Shown: piece after piece, positions 22,236 to 29,651 of the stretch
Position numbering within the stretch: position 1 is the first letter of the stretch
Layout of the letters: the number at the start of each line of letters is the position of its first letter
Assembly (NCBI RefSeq): GCF_000429625.1
Contig: NZ_AUCF01000040.1
Location: forward strand, 1-43,632
Source of the DNA: Azospirillum halopraeferens DSM 3675
GTDB lineage: Bacteria > Pseudomonadota > Alphaproteobacteria > Azospirillales > Azospirillaceae
Reading direction: 5' to 3'
DNA: 43,632 bases
The notes under the pieces: generated by a model
What the model saw: the letters and a program-made list of their open reading frames with translations, nothing else
What the model was told of the DNA's origin: nothing
Databases searched by the model: none
Made by a program: the position numbers and the translations under genes

Positions 22236-22811
22236 ATGCAGGATTCTTCTTCCCCCGCGGCCGAGGCGGCATCCTCGCTCGACGACCTGCTGCTGGCGGT
22301 CGGCCGGCGGCGGGACCGCGCCGCCTTCGCCGCGCTGTTCGAACGGGTGGCGCCGCGCCTGAAGGCGTTCCTGCGCCGCCAGGGCTGCGACGCCGGGCAG
22401 GCGGAAGAGCTGGTGCAGGAGGTCATGCTGGTGGTCTGGCGGCGGGCGGAGCTGTTCGATCCCGCCCGGGCCACCGCCACGACCTGGATTTTCACCGTCG
22501 CGCGCAACCGCCGGCTCGATGCGCTGCGCCGCGAGTCGCGGCCGGAGATCGACCCCGGCGACCCCATGCTGGTTCCCGATCCCGTGGAATGGGCGGACCA
22601 CCGGCTGGAGACGGCGCAGAGCGCCGGGCGCCTGCGCGCCGCCCTGGACGACCTGCCGCCCGAACAGGCGGATCTGGTGCGCCTGGCCTATTTCGAGGAC
22701 AAGCCCCACACCACCATCGCCGCCGAGCGGGGCCTTCCGCTGGGCACCGTGAAATCCCGTGTGCGCCTGGCCCTGGAGCGCCTGCGCAAGGTCCTGAGGG
22801 AGCCGTCATGA
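22236..22811 (+). CDS. rpoE: ECF sigma factor RpoE (ChrR-controlled, singlet-oxygen response)
   Basis: A 191-residue extracytoplasmic-function sigma factor. Region 2 reads AFLRRQGCDAGQAEELVQEV and WIFTVARNRRLDALRRES; region 4 is LPPEQADLVRLAYFEDKPHT followed by GTVKSRVRLALERLR. The ATG at 22236 was chosen because upstream frame content looks non-coding and overlaps the candidate promoter; a GTG one codon earlier is equally possible. It overlaps chrR by four bases (ATGA), the normal arrangement for a sigma/anti-sigma pair. ChrR-linked RpoE sigma factors respond to singlet oxygen in Rhodobacter; the same role here is inference from the partner and the promoter. Confidence 0.93.
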   Translation: MQDSSSPAAEAASSLDDLLLAVGRRRDRAAFAALFERVAPRLKAFLRRQGCDAGQAEELVQEVMLVVWRRAELFDPARATATTWIFTVARNRRLDALRRESRPEIDPGDPMLVPDPVEWADHRLETAQSAGRLRAALDDLPPEQADLVRLAYFEDKPHTTIAAERGLPLGTVKSRVRLALERLRKVLREPS

Positions 22812-23479
22812 GCCTGCCGACCCACCATCCCGGCGACGCGCTGCTGATGGACTATGCGAGCGGGAGCCTGGGCGAGGGACCGGCGCTGGTCGTGGCGTCC
22901 CACGCCGCGCTGTGCCCCGGCTGCCGCTGCGCCGTCGCCGAGATGGAGGCGGTGGGCGGTGCGCTCCTGGAGAGCATCGAGCCCGACCCCCTGTCGCCCG
23001 GCTGCCTCGACCGGCTGCTCGCCCGCCTGGACGAGGACGGCCCCGAGCCGCCGCCCCCGGTCCGCCGGCCGCCGGCCCCGCAGCGCCGCGCGGCCGCCGA
23101 CGGGCCGCTGCTGCCGGAGCCGCTGCGGTCCTACATCGGGGGATGCCCGGACGCCCTGCGCTGGCGTCCGATGCTGCCGGGCATCCGCGTCGCCGAGATC
23201 CCGCTGACCGTCGGCTCCGCCCGGCTGATCCGCATCGCCGGCGGCACCGGCGTGCCGCAGCACAGCCACGACGGCGTGGAGCTGGCCATGGTGCTTCAGG
23301 GCGGCTTCAGCGACGCCTTCGGCCATTACCTGCGCGGCGACGTGGCGGTCGGCGACGACACCATCGACCACCGCCCGCTGGCCGACCCGGAAGGGTGCCT
23401 GTGCCTGTCGGTGACCATGGGGACGCTGCGCCTGACCGGCCCGGTCGGCCGCTTCCTCAACCCGTTCCTGCGCCTGTAG
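22808..23479 (+). CDS. chrR: ChrR-type zinc anti-sigma factor with cupin domain
   Basis: A 223-residue cytoplasmic anti-sigma factor. The N-terminal zinc anti-sigma domain has H6/H7, H32, C36 and C39 (SHAALCPGC), matching the H6/H31/C35/C38 zinc ligands of Rhodobacter ChrR. A proline-rich linker (about 78-95) leads to a C-terminal cupin-like domain with the second metal set H152, H154, E158 and H188 (QHSHDGVELA and IDHRP). The first domain holds RpoE; the second is needed for release under singlet oxygen in the studied homologue. The start overlaps the rpoE stop codon. All expected ligands are present, so it should be functional. Confidence 0.94.
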   Translation: MSLPTHHPGDALLMDYASGSLGEGPALVVASHAALCPGCRCAVAEMEAVGGALLESIEPDPLSPGCLDRLLARLDEDGPEPPPPVRRPPAPQRRAAADGPLLPEPLRSYIGGCPDALRWRPMLPGIRVAEIPLTVGSARLIRIAGGTGVPQHSHDGVELAMVLQGGFSDAFGHYLRGDVAVGDDTIDHRPLADPEGCLCLSVTMGTLRLTGPVGRFLNPFLRL

Positions 23480-23499
23480 GAGCCTGAACCGGCGCCGTA

Positions 23500-24072
23500 T
23501 CAGAATCCCGTGTCCTCGCCCCGGCGGCGGGCGCTGCGGCGGGCGGCGCGGTTGCGGACCTTCTGCGGGCCGTGCACGTGCACGGGCGCGCCGTCGGTGG
23601 GGCCGCCGGTCCGCACCGGGCGTTCGGCGAAGCGGCCCAGCGAGATCATCCGGTCATAGATGACCAGCGCCCCGGCCACGCCGACGTTGACGCAGAAGCG
23701 GGTGGGGATTTTCACGACGTGGTCGCAGCGCTCCTGCAACTCTGCCGACAGGCTGCCGCGCTCGGGGCCCAGCACGTAGGCGGCGCGCAGGGGATGGCGG
23801 AAGCTGGGCAGGTCGATGGCCTCGTCGGTCAGCTCCACCCCGACCAGCGTGCACGCACGGGGCAAGACCAGCGAGGGCACGTCGGGATAGACGTACAGCG
23901 GCAGGTGCACGTCGGCCCCGGAGGTGTCCACGAAGCGCATCTCGCGCAGGTCCGGCTCGGGATCGACGGCGAAGAAGAAGGAGGCCCCGAAGGCGTGGGC
24001 GGAGCGGACCAGGTTGCCGACGTTTCCCGGCTTGCTGATGCGCTCGACCCCGATGGCAAAGTATCCACGCAT
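23500..24072 (-). CDS. SpoU/TrmH-family RNA 2'-O-methyltransferase
   Basis: A 190-residue SPOUT-fold methyltransferase. Conserved motifs appear in order: motif 1 KPGNVGNLVRSAHAFGA, motif 2 YVLGPERGSLS and motif 3 VNVGVAGALVIYDR, which form the knotted SAM site. The C-terminus is a basic tail (GPQKVRNRAARRSARRR) that may bind RNA. The ATG at 24072 was chosen because MRGYFAIGVERI is a family-like start. An upstream ATG at 24120 would overlap the divergent asparaginase start. The target RNA position cannot be read from sequence. The gene is convergent with chrR, with a 20-base gap. Confidence 0.9.
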   Translation of the reverse strand: MRGYFAIGVERISKPGNVGNLVRSAHAFGASFFFAVDPEPDLREMRFVDTSGADVHLPLYVYPDVPSLVLPRACTLVGVELTDEAIDLPSFRHPLRAAYVLGPERGSLSAELQERCDHVVKIPTRFCVNVGVAGALVIYDRMISLGRFAERPVRTGGPTDGAPVHVHGPQKVRNRAARRSARRRGEDTGF

Positions 24073-24118
24073 GCGCGCACCTTGCACGGCGGGCCCGCGA
24101 AGGGCAAGACTTGCGCTC

Positions 24119-25273
24119 ATGACCCATGACCATACCCACGGCTGCTGCGGCGGCCACGACCATGACCACGCCGGCCACAATCATGCCCCCGCCGCCGCCC
24201 CCGGCGGGCGGGCAGCGATCCCCGGCCGGGGCGACACGCCGATCCTGGTGGAGGTGACCCGCGGCGGCATGGTGGAGTCGCGCCACCGCGGCCACGCCTG
24301 CGTCGTTGATGCCGGCGGGCGGGTGCTGGCCCGCTGGGGCGAGACCATGGCGCCGGTCTACCCGCGCTCCGCCGTCAAGGCGCTCCAGGCCATCCCCCTG
24401 GTGGAGAGCGGCGCCTTCGACGCCTTCGGCCTGGGCAGCGAGGAACTGGCGCTGGCCTGCGCCTCCCACAACGGCGAAGCGGTGCACACCGACCTGGTGG
24501 CGCGCTGGCTGGCGCGCATCGGCTGCACCCCCGACGACCTGGAGTGCGGCGCCCACCTTCCCTATGACGAGGAGACGACCCACGCCCTGCTGCGCGCCGG
24601 CGCGCCCCCGACGGCGTTGCACAACAACTGTTCGGGCAAGCACGCGGGCATGCTGACCACCGCCCGCCACAGGGGCGAGGCGCCGGCCGGCTATGTGCGC
24701 TACGACCACCCGGTGCAGCAGCGCATCCTGGGCGTGCTGGAGCAGATGACGGCGCAGGACCTGACGGGGGCGCCGTGGGGCGTCGACGGCTGTTCGATCC
24801 CGACGCTTGCGGTGCCGCTGGGCGGCCTGGCCTTCGCCATGGCCCGCATCGCCGACCCCTCCGACCTGCCCGAGCGCCGCGCCGCGGCGGTGGAGCGCAT
24901 CCGCGCCGCCTGGGCGGCTCATCCCTACCTGATCGCCGGCCGCAACACCTTCGACACCCGCATGATGGAGACGGCCCGGGGCCGCGTCCTGGTCAAGGCG
25001 GGGGCCGAGGGCGTGGGCTGCGCCGTGCTGGTCGAACAGGGCGTGGGCATCGCGCTGAAGATCGAGGACGGCGCCGCCCGTGCCCGCGACGTCGCCATGG
25101 CGGCGCTGATCCGGGCATCGGGCGCCCTGGACGACGGGGAGTGGGACGCCGTCCCCGACCTGCTGGTCCAGCCCCAGCGCAACCGGCGCGGCACCGAGAC
25201 CGGTGCGGTGCGGCCCGCCGCGGGCTGGCCCGTGGAGGAGGAGGCTACGCCGCCGGCGGCTCCGGCATCGTGA
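24119..25273 (+). CDS. Rhizobial-type L-asparaginase with histidine-rich N-terminal tail
   Basis: A 384-residue enzyme of the class 3 (Rhizobium etli AnsA-like) family, expected to hydrolyse asparagine to aspartate and ammonia. As I recall the R. etli ReAV residues, all are found with a constant offset of 36: S84 and K87 (RSAVKA), S116 (CASHNGE), and the zinc ligands C171, K174 (CSGKHAG) and C225 (DGCSIPT). The offset equals an extra N-terminal tail carrying eight histidines and two cysteines in its first 22 residues, then an Ala/Pro/Gly linker to about 40. The tail uses the same GC3-rich codons as the body. No clear ribosome site precedes 24119, so a later start remains possible. It diverges from the methyltransferase and overlaps the rhodanese end by 29 bases. 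Confidence 0.9.
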   Translation: MTHDHTHGCCGGHDHDHAGHNHAPAAAPGGRAAIPGRGDTPILVEVTRGGMVESRHRGHACVVDAGGRVLARWGETMAPVYPRSAVKALQAIPLVESGAFDAFGLGSEELALACASHNGEAVHTDLVARWLARIGCTPDDLECGAHLPYDEETTHALLRAGAPPTALHNNCSGKHAGMLTTARHRGEAPAGYVRYDHPVQQRILGVLEQMTAQDLTGAPWGVDGCSIPTLAVPLGGLAFAMARIADPSDLPERRAAAVERIRAAWAAHPYLIAGRNTFDTRMMETARGRVLVKAGAEGVGCAVLVEQGVGIALKIEDGAARARDVAMAALIRASGALDDGEWDAVPDLLVQPQRNRRGTETGAVRPAAGWPVEEEATPPAAPAS

Positions 25274-25649
25274 CGGGCAGGCCGGCGGCCTTCCACGCGG
25301 TGAAGCCGCCCTCCAGGTGGCAGACCGGGGCCAGCCCCATGGTCTGCACCGTGTCGGTGGCCAGGGCCGAGCGCCAGGCGCTGGCGCAATAGAAGATGAA
25401 CCGCTTGCCGGAGGCGAAGACGGGCTTGTGGTAGGGGCTCTCGGGGTCGACCCAGAACTCCAGCATGCCGCGCGGCGCGTGGAAGGCGCCGGGGATCATG
25501 CCCTCGCGCTGCAGTTCGCGCACGTCGCGGATGTCGACGAACACCACGTCGGGGTCGCCGTGCAGGGTCAGCGCCTCCTGCGGGCCGATGGTGGCGATGC
25601 GTGCGTTCGCCTCGTCCAGCAGGGCCTTGATGCCTTTGGTGATCGCCAT
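25245..25649 (-). CDS. Rhodanese-like sulfurtransferase
   Basis: A 134-residue single-domain rhodanese, probably cytoplasmic. VVFVDIRDVRELQREGMIPGAFHAPRG is typical of the first half. The active-site cysteine is C88 in FYCASAWRSA, with a six-residue loop as in many sulfurtransferases. HLEGGFTAWKAAGLP closes the domain. GGAGGA lies eight bases before the ATG at 25649. The substrate is unknown. Its 3' end overlaps the convergent asparaginase gene by 29 bases, so both C-terminal coding ends use the same DNA. Confidence 0.92.
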   Translation of the reverse strand: MAITKGIKALLDEANARIATIGPQEALTLHGDPDVVFVDIRDVRELQREGMIPGAFHAPRGMLEFWVDPESPYHKPVFASGKRFIFYCASAWRSALATDTVQTMGLAPVCHLEGGFTAWKAAGLPVTMPEPPAA

Positions 25650-25810
25650 GGTGTCTCCTCCCGTTCGGCCGACCGATTGCCTGCGGCGCCCCATGGTAGG
25701 GCGCCGCGGCCCGGCGGTCCAATGCCCTGACCGTCCGACCTGCGGAGAGTCCATTTCCGGCAAGGCGATCGCCGGAACCGGACGTGCTGTCCGGGGGCAC
25801 AAGCCCGCCA

Positions 25811-25921
25811 CGGATGGCGCGGATTTGGACGGATGGCACGGATGCCATGCCCTGCTTCGGCTTCGGCTGCGTCCGGTCGTCGGGCGGAGCGATCAATCCG
25901 CGCAATCCCGATGGGTCCGGC
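25811..25921. repeat. CGGAT-unit repeat region, site 1
   Basis: CGGAT occurs at 25811, 25820, 25830 and 25839, spaced 9, 10 and 9 bases apart. The complementary unit ATCC(G/C) appears at 25896 and 25905, giving inverted halves about 50 bases apart. The segment GATCAATCCGCGC.ATCC recurs at the site near 27960. It fills the gap between the rhodanese and DUF1232 genes. The open frame across it is chance coding. Confidence 0.6.
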
Positions 25922-25979
25922 TGTTGCAGATGGCGGGTGGAGCCGACATATCATCGGCCAGCGGAACCGGAGGACTCGG

Positions 25980-26372
25980 ATGATGGTGCAGGCGGAACCG
26001 GGGGGCATTCCCGACGCGGACGAGCGGCTGGAGGCGGAGGAGCGGATCGTGCGCGGCCGCTTCTGGAGCAAGCTGCGGGCCAATCTGCACCGGCTGCCCT
26101 TCCTCGACCATCTGCTGGCCGCCTATTTCTGCGCCCTCGATCCGGCCACCCCGGCGCGGGCCAAGGCGGTGCTGCTGGGGGCGCTGGCCTATTTCATCCT
26201 GCCCTTCGACGCCGTGCCCGACATCCTGCTGGTGGCCGGCTTCACCGACGACGCGGCGGTGCTGATGGCGGCGCTGCGCACCGTCCAGGTCAACCTGCGC
26301 CCCCACCATTACGAACGCGCCCGCGTCGTCCTGGAAGCCGAACGGGAGGCGGCGGACGCGGCGGCGGCGTGA
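25980..26372 (+). CDS. DUF1232 (YkvA-like) membrane protein
   Basis: A 130-residue protein of the DUF1232 family, marked by ALAYFILPFDAVPDILLVAGFTDDAAVL with the conserved P.D..PD....G..DD pattern in a hydrophobic hairpin. The N-terminal half is amphipathic and charged (ERIVRGRFWSKLRANLHRLPFLD). Two adjacent ATGs (25980, 25983) follow a strong GGAGGA ribosome site. Function is not known for the family. It ends 15 bases from the convergent EamA transporter. Confidence 0.9.
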   Translation: MMVQAEPGGIPDADERLEAEERIVRGRFWSKLRANLHRLPFLDHLLAAYFCALDPATPARAKAVLLGALAYFILPFDAVPDILLVAGFTDDAAVLMAALRTVQVNLRPHHYERARVVLEAEREAADAAAA

Positions 26373-26387
26373 TGCCGGGTTCGTCCT

Positions 26388-27317
26388 CTATGGCTTGGAC
26401 GGCGACTCCGCGGCCGCGGCGCCGGCGGTGCGGGCGCTGCGGGCCACCACCGCCTCGCGGTGGGCGATGTAGAGGGTAGAGGCGACGATCACGCCGGCCC
26501 CGGCCCAGGCCGAGGCGTCCATCACCTCGCCGAAGGCAAGATAGGCGATCAGCGCCGACAGGGGCAGCTTGACGTAATCATAGGGCATCAGCGCCGACGC
26601 CTCGGCCAGGGCAAAGGCGCGGGTCATCGCCAGATGGCCGAAGGTGAGGATGGTGCCGAGCAGGGCCAGCCAGCCGAGTGTCGGCCAATCCGGCCACTGC
26701 CAGACGAACAGCGCGGGCACCAGCGACATGGGCGTCAGGAACAGCACCATATAGGTGACCATGGCCGCCGAGGTCTCCGAGCGCGCCAGGGAACGCACCT
26801 GGAGCGCGCTCACGGCGGCGAACAGGCAGCTCGCCAGCACCACCAGCGCCGCCACCGACAGGCTGCCCGGTCCGGGGCGCACGATCACCAGCACACCGGC
26901 GAACCCCACGGCCACGGCGATCCAGCGCCGGGCCCGCACCACCTCGCCCAGGAACAGGGCCGCCCCAACCGTGGCGAACAGGGGCGTGGTGAAGCTGAGC
27001 GCGGTGGCATCGCCCAGCGGCATCACCGACAGACCCCAGAACCAGCAGAGCATGGCCATCAGCCCGGTCGCCGCCCGCGTCACGTAGAGGCCGAGCCGGT
27101 CGGTGCGCATCACCCGCACGCCGCGCGTCACCACCCAGGGTAGCATCACCAGCAGGCTGAACAGGTTGCGGAAGAATGCCACCTCGAACGGGTGCAGACT
27201 CGCCGTGGTGTGGCGCACCAGCGCGTTGCCCGCCGCGAAGATCAGCGAGGCCAGGATCATCCACAGCGCCGCCTCGACGGGCGCGGACAGGCGGAGCGGG
27301 TCGGGGGAGGAACGCAC
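26388..27317 (-). CDS. EamA/DMT-family transporter, ten helices
   Basis: A 309-residue inner-membrane permease with two EamA repeats and about ten helices. Repeat 1 has FRNLFSLLVMLPWVVTRGV and WFWGLSVMPLGDATALSFTTPL. Repeat 2 ends with EASALMPYDYVKLPLSALIAYLAFGEVMD, a strongly conserved DMT segment. The C-terminus is Ala/Ser-rich and cytoplasmic. The likely start is the GTG at 27317, giving about 15 residues before the first helix; no good ribosome site is seen and the frame is open further up. The substrate is unknown; relatives export metabolites or amino acids. Confidence 0.88.
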   Translation of the reverse strand: MRSSPDPLRLSAPVEAALWMILASLIFAAGNALVRHTTASLHPFEVAFFRNLFSLLVMLPWVVTRGVRVMRTDRLGLYVTRAATGLMAMLCWFWGLSVMPLGDATALSFTTPLFATVGAALFLGEVVRARRWIAVAVGFAGVLVIVRPGPGSLSVAALVVLASCLFAAVSALQVRSLARSETSAAMVTYMVLFLTPMSLVPALFVWQWPDWPTLGWLALLGTILTFGHLAMTRAFALAEASALMPYDYVKLPLSALIAYLAFGEVMDASAWAGAGVIVASTLYIAHREAVVARSARTAGAAAAESPSKP

Positions 27318-27450
27318 GGGCGGGGAAGGGGGGCAACGGAGCGGTCGCAGGGATGTGGGGCCGCGGCCGGCACCCGACCAGGGGCCCCCCCATCGCGCCT
27401 TTGCGCGCGCCGCGCCGGGCTGCCATGCTCGCGCGCAGGAGATACGCGCC

Positions 27451-27894
27451 ATGCTGAAGCTCGCCATGCCGGCCCTGGCCGCCCTGTTCGTCACGATCCC
27501 CGCGGCGCGGGGCCAGACGCCGCCCCCCGCGTGGATGGCCGAGGTCCCCAGCGGCCGCGTCGCCGTGACCATCGAGCGCACCGGCGGCCGCGACGCCCTG
27601 GTGGTGTCGGTGCAGCCCGCGAACGGGGTGAGCATCCAGCCGGCGGTGCTGCGCATCGACGCCCCGGCGCTGATGCGCGACCGGCTGGCCGGCAAGTTCC
27701 CCGCCGCGGTGCGCGGGTCCGGAAGGGGCGGGGCGCTCCGTGTGTCGTTCCCCGTGGCGCGGCCCGGCGCGGTGCGGTTCGGCACCCCCGACAGCAACGA
27801 CGGCATGCTGCGGGTCGAATACCGCTACTGCCCCCCGGCCCGCCCGACCTGCGCGGTGGAGCGTGTCGACGTCGCCCTGAAGATGGGGGATTGA
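27451..27894 (+). CDS. Secreted protein of unknown function upstream of the ccm operon
   Basis: A 147-residue protein with a signal peptide (MLKLAMPALAALFVTIPAARG, cleaved near residue 21). AGGAG lies ten bases before the ATG. The mature part is mostly beta-rich (VAVTIERTGGRDALVVSVQP, GGALRVSFPVARPGAVRF) and ends with a two-cysteine segment, VEYRYCPPARPTCAVERV, that could form a disulfide. This loosely recalls the N-terminal domain of DsbD, but the match is too weak to name it. Its position about 270 bases before ccmA raises a possible link to periplasmic thiol chemistry. That is inference only. Confidence 0.75.
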   Translation: MLKLAMPALAALFVTIPAARGQTPPPAWMAEVPSGRVAVTIERTGGRDALVVSVQPANGVSIQPAVLRIDAPALMRDRLAGKFPAAVRGSGRGGALRVSFPVARPGAVRFGTPDSNDGMLRVEYRYCPPARPTCAVERVDVALKMGD

Positions 27895-27959
27895 GGGAGG
27901 CACGGGGCAATCGCTTGTCTCGGACGTGCTGACCGGTGGAACAAGAGGCCGGAAAGAAC

Positions 27960-28003
27960 GATCAATCCGTGCCATCCGCGCGGAAATCCGCGCAATCCGC
28001 GCC
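27960..28003. repeat. CGGAT-unit repeat region, site 2
   Basis: ATCCG units (CGGAT on the other strand) occur at 27965, 27974, 27986 and 27995, spaced 9, 12 and 9 bases apart. The core GATCAATCCG.GC.ATCC is shared with 25891-25908. The stretch is intergenic, between the secreted protein gene and ccmA. A GC-rich hairpin-prone stretch (28003-28055) follows it. Confidence 0.6.
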
Positions 28004-28161
28004 CCGGGGTGCCGGCTGTGGAGCCGCCGGCGGGCACCCCCGGGTCCGGCATCCATTCACCCGATTGCCCTGTCGAGGGGGCAGGTTTCTTTGGCCGTGC
28101 CGGCGGGCTGTGCTATAGGTCGCCGGTCCCGCCGCCGACCCTCCCGGATGTCCCGCCGCCC

Positions 28162-28854
28162 ATGCCCGTCTTCGCCGGAACCGACCTCACCTGCCTGCGC
28201 GGCGACCGGCTCGTCTTCACCGGGCTCGACTTCCGCGTCGGGTCGGGGGAGGCGCTGCTCCTGCTGGGCCCCAACGGTTCGGGCAAGTCCAGCCTGCTGC
28301 GCATCATGGCGGGTCTGCTGCGGCCGTTCCGCGGCCGGCTCGCCTGGGACGACGCGGCGGTGGCCGACGATCCCGACCGCCACCGCGGGCGCGCCCATTA
28401 CGTGGGCCACCTGGATGCCGTGAAGCCGGTGCTGACGGCGACCGAGAACCTCGCCTTCTGGGCCGCCCTGGGCGGCGCCCCCGTCCCCGAGGAGCGGGCG
28501 CGGGCGGCGCTGGCCCGGCTGGGGGTGCCGCACATCGCCGGGGTGCCGGGGCGCTACCTGTCGGCCGGGCAGAAGCGGCGGCTGAACCTGGCGCGCATCC
28601 TCGCCGCCCCGGCGCCCCTGTGGCTGCTGGACGAGCCCACGGTGGCGCTGGACCGCGCGGCGATCGGGCTGCTGGAGGCCATCATCGCCGAACACCGGGC
28701 CGGCGGCGGCATGGTGGTGGTGTCCACCCACACGGACATCGCCCTGCCCGGTGCCGCCACCCTGCACCTGGACGACTTCACCCCCGCCGGGCCGGACGAC
28801 GGGGACGACCCCGGTGACGATGCCGGAGACGACGATGAGGACACGCGCCCATGA
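28162..28854 (+). CDS. ccmA: Haem exporter ATPase CcmA
   Basis: A 230-residue ABC ATPase. Walker A is GPNGSGKSSLL, the signature is LSAGQKRRLNLARI and Walker B is LWLLDEPTVALD; the H-loop histidine is in VVVSTHTDI. The HYVGHLDAVKPVLTATENL region is typical of CcmA. The C-terminus is unusually acidic (DDGDDPGDDAGDDDED). With CcmB, C and D it releases holo-CcmE from the CcmC complex using ATP. The ATG at 28162 fits the family start; the ribosome site is weak. It overlaps ccmB by four bases (ATGA) and is the first gene of the operon. Confidence 0.97.
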   Translation: MPVFAGTDLTCLRGDRLVFTGLDFRVGSGEALLLLGPNGSGKSSLLRIMAGLLRPFRGRLAWDDAAVADDPDRHRGRAHYVGHLDAVKPVLTATENLAFWAALGGAPVPEERARAALARLGVPHIAGVPGRYLSAGQKRRLNLARILAAPAPLWLLDEPTVALDRAAIGLLEAIIAEHRAGGGMVVVSTHTDIALPGAATLHLDDFTPAGPDDGDDPGDDAGDDDEDTRP

Positions 28855-29516
28855 ACCGTTTCCTGACGCTGGTCGGGCGCGACCTGCGGCTGGCGCTGCG
28901 CCAGGGCTCCGACGCCACCATCGCGGTCATGTTCTTCGTGCTCTGCGTGGTGCTGTTCCCCTTCGGCGTCGGGCCGGAACCCAACATCCTCGCGCGCATC
29001 GCCGCCGGCGTCATCTGGGTGGCGGCGCTGCTCGCCTCGCTGCTGTCCCTGGAGCGGCTGTTCCAGAATGATTACGAGGACGGCTCGCTGGAGCTGCTGG
29101 TGCTGACGCCGCTGCCGCTGGAGGCGGTGGTGCTGGCCAAGACGCTGGCCCACTGGCTGGTCACCGGCGTGCCGCTGATCGTCGCCGCACCGCTGCTGGC
29201 GGTGCTGCTGAACATGGAGGCCGACGGGTTCGGCGTCCTGGTCCTGACGCTGGCCGTCGGCACGCCGGTGCTCAGCCTGATCGGCGCCATCGGCGCGGCG
29301 CTGACCCTGGGCGCGCGCCGGGGCGGCGTGCTGCTGTCGCTGCTGATCCTGCCGCTCTACATCCCCGTGCTGATCTTCGGCGCCGGCGCCATCGACGCCG
29401 CCATCCTCGGCCTCAGTCCGCGCCCGCACATCCTGCTGCTGTCCGGCCTGCTGGCCGGCGCCCTGCCGCTGGCCCCGTGGGCCGGTGCGGCCGCGCTGCG
29501 CCAGGCGGTGGAATAG
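28851..29516 (+). CDS. ccmB: Haem exporter permease CcmB
   Basis: A 221-residue inner-membrane protein with six predicted helices, the length and layout of CcmB. The characteristic early segment is LGRDLRLALRQGSDATIAVMFF-like, followed by LSLERLFQNDYEDGSLELL, a strongly conserved CcmB motif. It forms the membrane part of CcmABCD with CcmA as ATPase. Its start overlaps the ccmA stop codon, and a short hairpin begins at its own stop codon, 135 bases before ccmC. Confidence 0.97.
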   Translation: MNRFLTLVGRDLRLALRQGSDATIAVMFFVLCVVLFPFGVGPEPNILARIAAGVIWVAALLASLLSLERLFQNDYEDGSLELLVLTPLPLEAVVLAKTLAHWLVTGVPLIVAAPLLAVLLNMEADGFGVLVLTLAVGTPVLSLIGAIGAALTLGARRGGVLLSLLILPLYIPVLIFGAGAIDAAILGLSPRPHILLLSGLLAGALPLAPWAGAAALRQAVE

Positions 29517-29536
29517 CCCCCTCTCCGGCGGGGGCT
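29515..29536 (+). repeat. Short hairpin at the ccmB stop codon
   Basis: AGCCCCC (29515-29521) pairs with GGGGGCT (29530-29536) around an 8-nt loop, starting within the TAG stop. No T-run follows. It lies in the largest gap of the operon before ccmC (29517-29651), so it may adjust the ratio of ccmAB to downstream message. Confidence 0.5.
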
Positions 29537-29651
29537 GACGTTCGGCGGAGGGTTGGACCGGAGATCTGACAAAGATCAAGGCAATGCCTCTCGTCGTCGG
29601 GCATCTATGCGCTTATATGGTCCGCAGTTCCGCATAACACCGGCGCACCCC

